From positions 1 through 11,232 of the forward strand of contig MCFG01000749.1 of NCBI GenBank assembly GCA_002104895.1: a stretch of 11,232 bases of DNA, in the 5' to 3' direction. The first letter of the stretch is position 1; each line of letters opens with the position of its first letter. The position numbers were made by a program, and so were the translations under genes. The notes beneath the pieces are model-generated. The model saw only the letters and a program-made list of their open reading frames with translations, was not told the DNA's origin and ran no database searches. This DNA is from Anaeromyces robustus (lineage: Eukaryota > Neocallimastigomycota > Neocallimastigomycetes > Neocallimastigales > Neocallimastigaceae). Positions 7,633-11,232 of this stretch are shown in pieces.

Positions 7633-8295
7633 TTAGCATCAATTAATCAAGATTTAAAAGATAACATTAAAAAATTGTACCCAGATTCTAAAATATTAAA
7701 AAATTATATAGATAAAATTTTCAAAAATCTTCAGAGTTTAAGTTCAGAGTTAAAAGAACAAATTATTTTAATTATTGATGAATAGGATTATATAATTACT
7801 AATAAAAAATTTTTCTTATATTGAATGAAATAATTATATTTCTTTTTTTAAAATATTTAATAAAAGATAAAGGATATAATGCTTTTACTTATATGACAGG
7901 AATAATACCAATAGCAAAGTAATTATCTCAATCTTCAATTAATTGTTTTAACGAATATTCAATGCTAAACGATAAAATGTATTATCAATATTTTGGTTTC
8001 ACAGAACAGGAAGTCCGAGGTTTTTGTAAAGATAATAAATAAATCTATTACGTATGAAAAATTAGAAAATTGGTATAATGGATATAAAGGGCCTAATGGT
8101 GAAAAAATATTTAATACATGGTCAATATGTCAAGCTTTAAGTAAAAAAATAGAATTTGTAATTATTGGAATAATTCATGTCGTTTTGATGAATTGATAAA
8201 TATAATTAATTAATTTTAATATAAATGGTATAAAAGATGAAATTTTAGAATTAATTAGAGATAAAAAACTCTCTCAAAAAGAACAAAAATTTTAA
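7633..8295 (+). pseudogene. 5'-truncated AAA-ATPase-like (PF09820-type) pseudogene
   Basis: Homologous to the middle of the gene at 9635-11232, but broken. Segment one (7633-7824): INQDLKDNIKKLYPDSKIL leads to a Walker B strand ILIIDE-stop-DYI, where a TAG at 7783 replaces the family's Trp (IIDDWDYVF in the other copy). Segment two (about 7825-8042, frame shifted): KDKGYNAFTYMTGIIPIAK, a TAA at 7920, then FNEYSML and YYQYFGFTEQEV, matching ITGILPM, DNYSMI and AKYFGFNENEI in the intact copy. Segment three (about 8032-8157): YEKLENWYNGYKG, the family's WYNGY motif. Segment four (8157-8213, shifted): CNYWNNSCRFDELINI. Segment five (8212-8295, shifted): GIKDEILELIRDKK, stop. The Walker A region, start codon and whole nuclease domain are missing. 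At least three frameshifts and two nonsense codons rule out a working product. A long poly-T (8314) follows. Confidence 0.88.
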
Positions 8296-8311
8296 TGTTT
8301 CGATGGTTTTA

Positions 8312-8313
<2 letters not shown>

Positions 8314-8346
<33 letters not shown>
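8314..8346. repeat. Poly-T tract (33 T)
   Basis: Uninterrupted run of 33 T immediately downstream of the nuclease pseudogene. Equivalent to a 33-base poly-A on the minus strand, so it could mark the 3' end of a minus-strand retroposed segment or simply be slippage. Confidence 0.9.
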
Positions 8347-8349
<3 letters not shown>

Positions 8350-8359
8350 CATCTATACA

Positions 8360-8470
8360 TTTACTGATTACGATGATAATTATCAGAATTTCCCCTCAGA
8401 TAATTCAAATAATATAATACCTGGAAAAATAAAACTAGGAATTTCTTTTTCATACAAATTTATCATTTAA
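8360..8470 (+). pseudogene. Coding-like scrap, unknown family
   Basis: A frame of 36 codons ends at TAA (8468). It has a balanced composition with Pro, Gly and Asp (TDYDDNYQNFPSDNSNNI then IPGKIKLGISFSYKF) and higher GC than its surroundings. Upstream it runs into the poly-T. It does not match the part of the AAA-ATPase-like family expected after GIKDEILELI, so I do not join it to the preceding pseudogene. A second poly-T (21 T, 8476-8496) follows. Confidence 0.3.
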
Positions 8471-8496
8471 TGATATTTTTTTTTTTTTTTTTTTTT

Positions 8497-9250
8497 GCTA
8501 TTAATTATACTACATATAAATATAAATATAAATTACTATTGTAAAAGAAAATTTTTCCATTTTAAATTTTCATTTAATGTTAATATATTACTGAAATATA
8601 AAATATAAAATGTATAAACTTAATTTTAAATTTTTTATACTTAATGAATCTTTTTAATATTAATTTTAATATCAATTTTAACGGTTTAATAATAATAATT
8701 ATTATATTGCTATTTTTAAAATACACTATATAATTATGTAAAATTATTTAAAGTCATCCATTTAAAATCATTATTAAATCATATAAAAATCATATAATCT
8801 AAATTAATAAAGGAACTAGAATTGATCATGAACTTAAAAAAATATTTTACAACTCATTTTTATTATTAAATAAATTAGAAAAAATCATGATAAAGAAAAA
8901 AAGAATAAAGAAAAAATAAATTTTAATGAAATAAATTGATTTAATAATAAAATGATTTAATAATTTGAATAAAAAACATATTTTAAATAAAAAAAATTAA
9001 TAATTTAGAAAAAAATAATAATTAATATTTACAATTATTATAAAAAGGTATATGTTTTAATAAATTTTTTTAGATTATTTTTTTTATTTTTTGTAATTAC
9101 AAATATTTAAAAAAAAAAAAAAAGTTTTATGTATATAATAGAACAATTTAATGCAACGAGATCATAACTTTTAATATATAAATTATACTTTTTATTATTT
9201 TTATTATGTCATATTCTAGTAATATAAATAAATAAAGATTTTATAATTTC
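8497..9250. other. AT-rich non-coding stretch
   Basis: No gene. The only coding-like patch is 8815-8919 on the plus strand (GTRIDHELKKIFYNSFLLLN then KLEKIM, stop), too short and lysine-biased to claim. The remainder is A/T runs, including ATAAA-type tandem scraps near 8590-8610. Confidence 0.6.
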
Positions 9251-9410
9251 AAATTTTTTTAAATATTTTACAAATTTTTTTTTATGTCAAATTTTTTTAA
9301 ATATTTTACAAATTTTTTTAAATATTTTACAAATTTTTTTTTATGTCTAATTTTTTAAATATTTTACAATTTTTTTTTTTATGACTAATTTTTTAAATAT
9401 TTTACATATT
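9251..9410. repeat. About 38-bp tandem repeat, 4-5 copies
   Basis: Units begin AAATTTTTTTAAATATTTTA and most end TTTTATGTC or TTTTATGAC, at 9251-9288, 9289-9309 (short, about 21 bp, lacking the ATGTC half), 9310-9348, 9349-9386 and 9387-9410 (partial). T-run lengths vary by one to three bases. It lies about 225 bp upstream of the AAA-ATPase-like start codon. Confidence 0.85.
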
Positions 9411-9442
9411 TATTTCTTTGTAATTTATTAATTAATTTAAAA

Positions 9443-9472
9443 AAAGTAATAAAAAAAATTTTTTATTACTTT
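9443..9472. repeat. Perfect 14-bp inverted repeat (hairpin)
   Basis: AAAGTAATAAAAAA, loop AA, TTTTTTATTACTTT. The stem contains one G/C pair at equivalent places. In the upstream region of the gene at 9635 it could form a hairpin or a dimeric binding site. Long A/T palindromes also arise by chance here. Confidence 0.6.
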
Positions 9473-9594
9473 ATTTAGTAAGGTGAAAAAAAAAAAAAAA
9501 AAAGAAAATTTTATTAAAAACAATAATATATAAAAAGAAAACAAATTCGTTTTTTTTTTTTTTATTCTTTATTCAATTATTAAAAAAAAAATTT

Positions 9595-9595
<1 letters not shown>

Positions 9596-9625
<30 letters not shown>
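9596..9625. repeat. (TAA)10 microsatellite in the presumed 5' leader
   Basis: Ten exact TAA triplets, ending nine bases before the ATG at 9635. In the frame of that ATG it supplies no in-frame extension. Confidence 0.93.
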
Positions 9626-9630
<5 letters not shown>

Positions 9631-9634
9631 TCAT

Positions 9635-10186
9635 ATGTCAAACATATCCTTTAATCCTGGTGAAGAAAATTTTAGTAACCTTTTAAACTCCAATGTTTAT
9701 GTCGATAAAACAGAAATAATATTAAATTTGAATATTTTAATAGATACTAATAACAATGCTATTTGTGTTTCGTGTCCTAGTGGGTTTGGAAAAACATATA
9801 CTGTAAACATGCTTACAGCCTATTACTGTAATACAGATAAAAAAATAACAATATTTGATGATAAGAATATTTCTAAAAAAGAAAATTGGGATAAGTATTT
9901 AGGAAAATTTAATGTTATCATATTAAATATGGATTATTTTTTCACAGATAAAAGTATTAAAAATGGAATTAAAGCAATTAAAAAATTAATTTTGATAGAA
10001 ATAAAAAGAAGTATATCAAATTTTGAATGTACAGATGAAAATAACTTTTCTCAAATATTATATGATATTTATTTTGAAACAAAAAAAAAATTGTTCTTAT
10101 TATTGATGATTGGGATTATGTTTTTCAAAGTAATACCTTTGATAAAGAATCTATTGAAGAATATAAAAATTTTCTTAAAAAATTAA
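9635..10186 (+). CDS. AAA-ATPase-like protein, first fragment (module 1, Walker A half)
   Basis: Start ATG at 9635, just after the (TAA)10 array; the protein begins at the usual N-terminus of the family. Residues 6-27 carry FNPGEENFSNLLNS and VYVDKTE, the conserved entry to the predicted AAA-ATPase domain (PF09820 type). Residues 47-54 are the P-loop CPSGFGKT, and WDKYLGKFNVIILNM follows at 85-99. Known members often read RPRRFGKT here, so Ser-Gly replaces Arg-Arg. Up to residue 152 the frame is genuine. At the 10-base A-run 10081-10090 the true frame shifts: this fragment goes on through about 30 meaningless residues to TAA at 10186, while the homologous sequence continues from 10090. One more A would join them. 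Either the gene is dead, or the run length is a sequencing error or variable. The function is unknown; the family is thought to pair an NTPase with a PD-(D/E)XK nuclease. Confidence 0.82.
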   Translation: MSNISFNPGEENFSNLLNSNVYVDKTEIILNLNILIDTNNNAICVSCPSGFGKTYTVNMLTAYYCNTDKKITIFDDKNISKKENWDKYLGKFNVIILNMDYFFTDKSIKNGIKAIKKLILIEIKRSISNFECTDENNFSQILYDIYFETKKKLFLLLMIGIMFFKVIPLIKNLLKNIKIFLKN

Positions 10187-11106
10187 TAAATAATAATTCT
10201 CTAGCTTTAATATATATAACAGGAATTTTACCTATGTTAGAATCAGAATACAAAATCTCTGACAATTATTCAATGATATCTCCAGAATGGATGGCAAAAT
10301 ATTTTGGATTCAATGAAAATGAAATTGAAGAATTATTGAAAAAAAAATTTGGTAGTGAAATGCATGATAATACAAATAAAGAAAAAATTAAAAAGATAAA
10401 ACTTGATGATGGACTAAATGGATCGTATGAAAAAAAATTGAATGAGAAACAATTATTATATGATGAAAAATTAATTCATAAAAATGAAATAAAATTAAAT
10501 TTAAAAGATATTAAAAATTGGTATAATGGATACCAATTAATTGACAATATATATGGAAAAAAATATAATATATATTCATCATATTCTGTTGTAAAAGCAA
10601 TTATGAAAAAAAAAATTCATTGTTTTCAAAATAAATCCATACTCCATAGTGTTATTGAAAAAAATTTTTATCATTTAAAAGATATTATAATTTTATTAAT
10701 GAATTCGAAAAGGATAAAAATAAATGTAACATCTTTTGAAAGTGATATGACAATATTTAATAATAAAGATGATATTTTAACTTTATTTGTACACTATGGT
10801 TTTTTAGGTTATGATAGTAATACGAAAGAAGTATATATACCTAATGAAGAAGTACGTATAAATTTTGAAAAATTTATCATATCAGAAAAATGGAAAATTT
10901 TAAATACCAAAAGAGATATTTTTAATCCTGATGAAGAAAACTTTGAAAATATGTTAAATTCCAAATATTATGTAGATAAAACAGAATCAATACTATATTT
11001 AAATAAAAAAGTCAATACAAAAGAAAAATATATATGTGATTCTAGACCTGCAGGTTTTGGAAAAACAACAACAGCTGAAATGATTTCAGCATATTACAGT
11101 TTTTAA
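10090..11106 (+). CDS. AAA-ATPase-like protein, second fragment (Walker B to module 2 P-loop)
   Basis: Continues the gene from 9635 in the shifted frame. It opens with the Walker B strand IVLIIDDWDYVF (Asp-Asp acid pair). Next come IYITGILPM (sensor-like strand), MAKYFGFNENEIEELL, LKDIKNWYNGYQL (family WYNGY motif), then FNNKDDILTLFVHYGFLGYD and VYIPNEEVRINFE. These match the whole middle region of the family. The first ATG in this frame is 10234, but the upstream codons from 10090 are clearly homologous, so that ATG is not a true start. After EKWKILNTKRD the protein does not enter a PD-(D/E)XK nuclease. Instead it repeats the domain start, IFNPDEENFENMLNSKYYVD (from 10918), then a second P-loop RPAGFGKT. 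It ends at TAA 11104 because of one extra T in a 5-T run (11100-11104). Confidence 0.82.
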   Translation: MVLIIDDWDYVFQSNTFDKESIEEYKNFLKKLINNNSLALIYITGILPMLESEYKISDNYSMISPEWMAKYFGFNENEIEELLKKKFGSEMHDNTNKEKIKKIKLDDGLNGSYEKKLNEKQLLYDEKLIHKNEIKLNLKDIKNWYNGYQLIDNIYGKKYNIYSSYSVVKAIMKKKIHCFQNKSILHSVIEKNFYHLKDIIILLMNSKRIKINVTSFESDMTIFNNKDDILTLFVHYGFLGYDSNTKEVYIPNEEVRINFEKFIISEKWKILNTKRDIFNPDEENFENMLNSKYYVDKTESILYLNKKVNTKEKYICDSRPAGFGKTTTAEMISAYYSF

Positions 11107-11232
11107 AGAAATAAGAAAAAGTATTTTTAATAATAAAAAAATCTCTAAAAGCGAAAATCAAAACTGGGATAAATATTTAGGAAATTTTAATGTCATTAAA
11201 TTAAATATGAAGAAATTCTTCGATAATGGGGT
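11105..11232 (+). CDS. AAA-ATPase-like protein, third fragment (module 2, runs off window)
   Basis: In the frame shifted after the TAA at 11104, the sequence is open to the window end. It reads KISKSENQNWDKYLGNFNV and IKLNMKKFFDNG, matching KNISKKENWDKYLGKFNV and ILNMDYFFTD of module 1. Removing one T from the 11100-11104 run would make it continuous with the previous fragment. Module 2 therefore repeats module 1 well past the P-loop. Its Walker B, middle region and any nuclease domain lie beyond the window. Confidence 0.75.

Noticed and set aside
10234-10236. ATG at 10234 as the start of a separate gene
   Set aside because: The 48 codons upstream in the same frame (from 10090) encode the conserved Walker B and sensor strands, so the ATG is internal.

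Overview
The window is extremely AT-rich eukaryotic DNA. It has long intergenic stretches of micro- and minisatellites, Asn- and Asp-rich protein segments and TAA-biased stops. It carries three copies, intact or broken, of one AAA-ATPase-like / PD-(D/E)XK nuclease family, next to an ankyrin protein built from near-identical 33-residue repeats. This combination is most like an anaerobic gut fungus (Neocallimastigomycota: Neocallimastix, Piromyces, Anaeromyces and relatives). Dictyostelium-type genomes share the base composition but are a poorer match for the protein families. The assignment is inference from family knowledge, not from a search.

Layout. (1) Positions 1-4930: a long, nearly perfect inverted repeat. 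The left arm is 1-556 (cut by the window edge) and the right arm about 4461-4930. They enclose about 3.9 kb with no intact gene: a decayed coding region (1397-1896, possibly beta-trefoil), a small antisense coding remnant (1031-1162), a 32-base poly-A, and a 12-copy minisatellite (2855-3676) whose unit length changes only in 5-bp steps. (2) 4931-5356: a 36-bp tandem repeat, then the antisense 3' end of a dead nuclease gene. (3) 5357-7039: the only clearly intact gene, a 560-residue protein with an acidic spacer and twelve ankyrin repeats. (4) 7040-9634: microsatellites, a 5'-truncated AAA-ATPase-like pseudogene (7633-8295), poly-T tracts, another coding-like scrap, a 38-bp tandem repeat and a perfect 14-bp hairpin. 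(5) 9635-11232: a larger AAA-ATPase-like gene that runs off the window. One module is followed directly by a second copy of its own ATPase domain, where the nuclease domain would normally lie. Two single-base homopolymer indels break its frame.

No pathway or operon logic is expected or seen. The theme is expansion and decay of two gene families (ankyrin; AAA-ATPase-like/PD-(D/E)XK) in repeat-rich DNA. No tRNA, rRNA, CRISPR array or recognisable transposase was found. Promoters and poly-A signals cannot be called with confidence in DNA this AT-rich.
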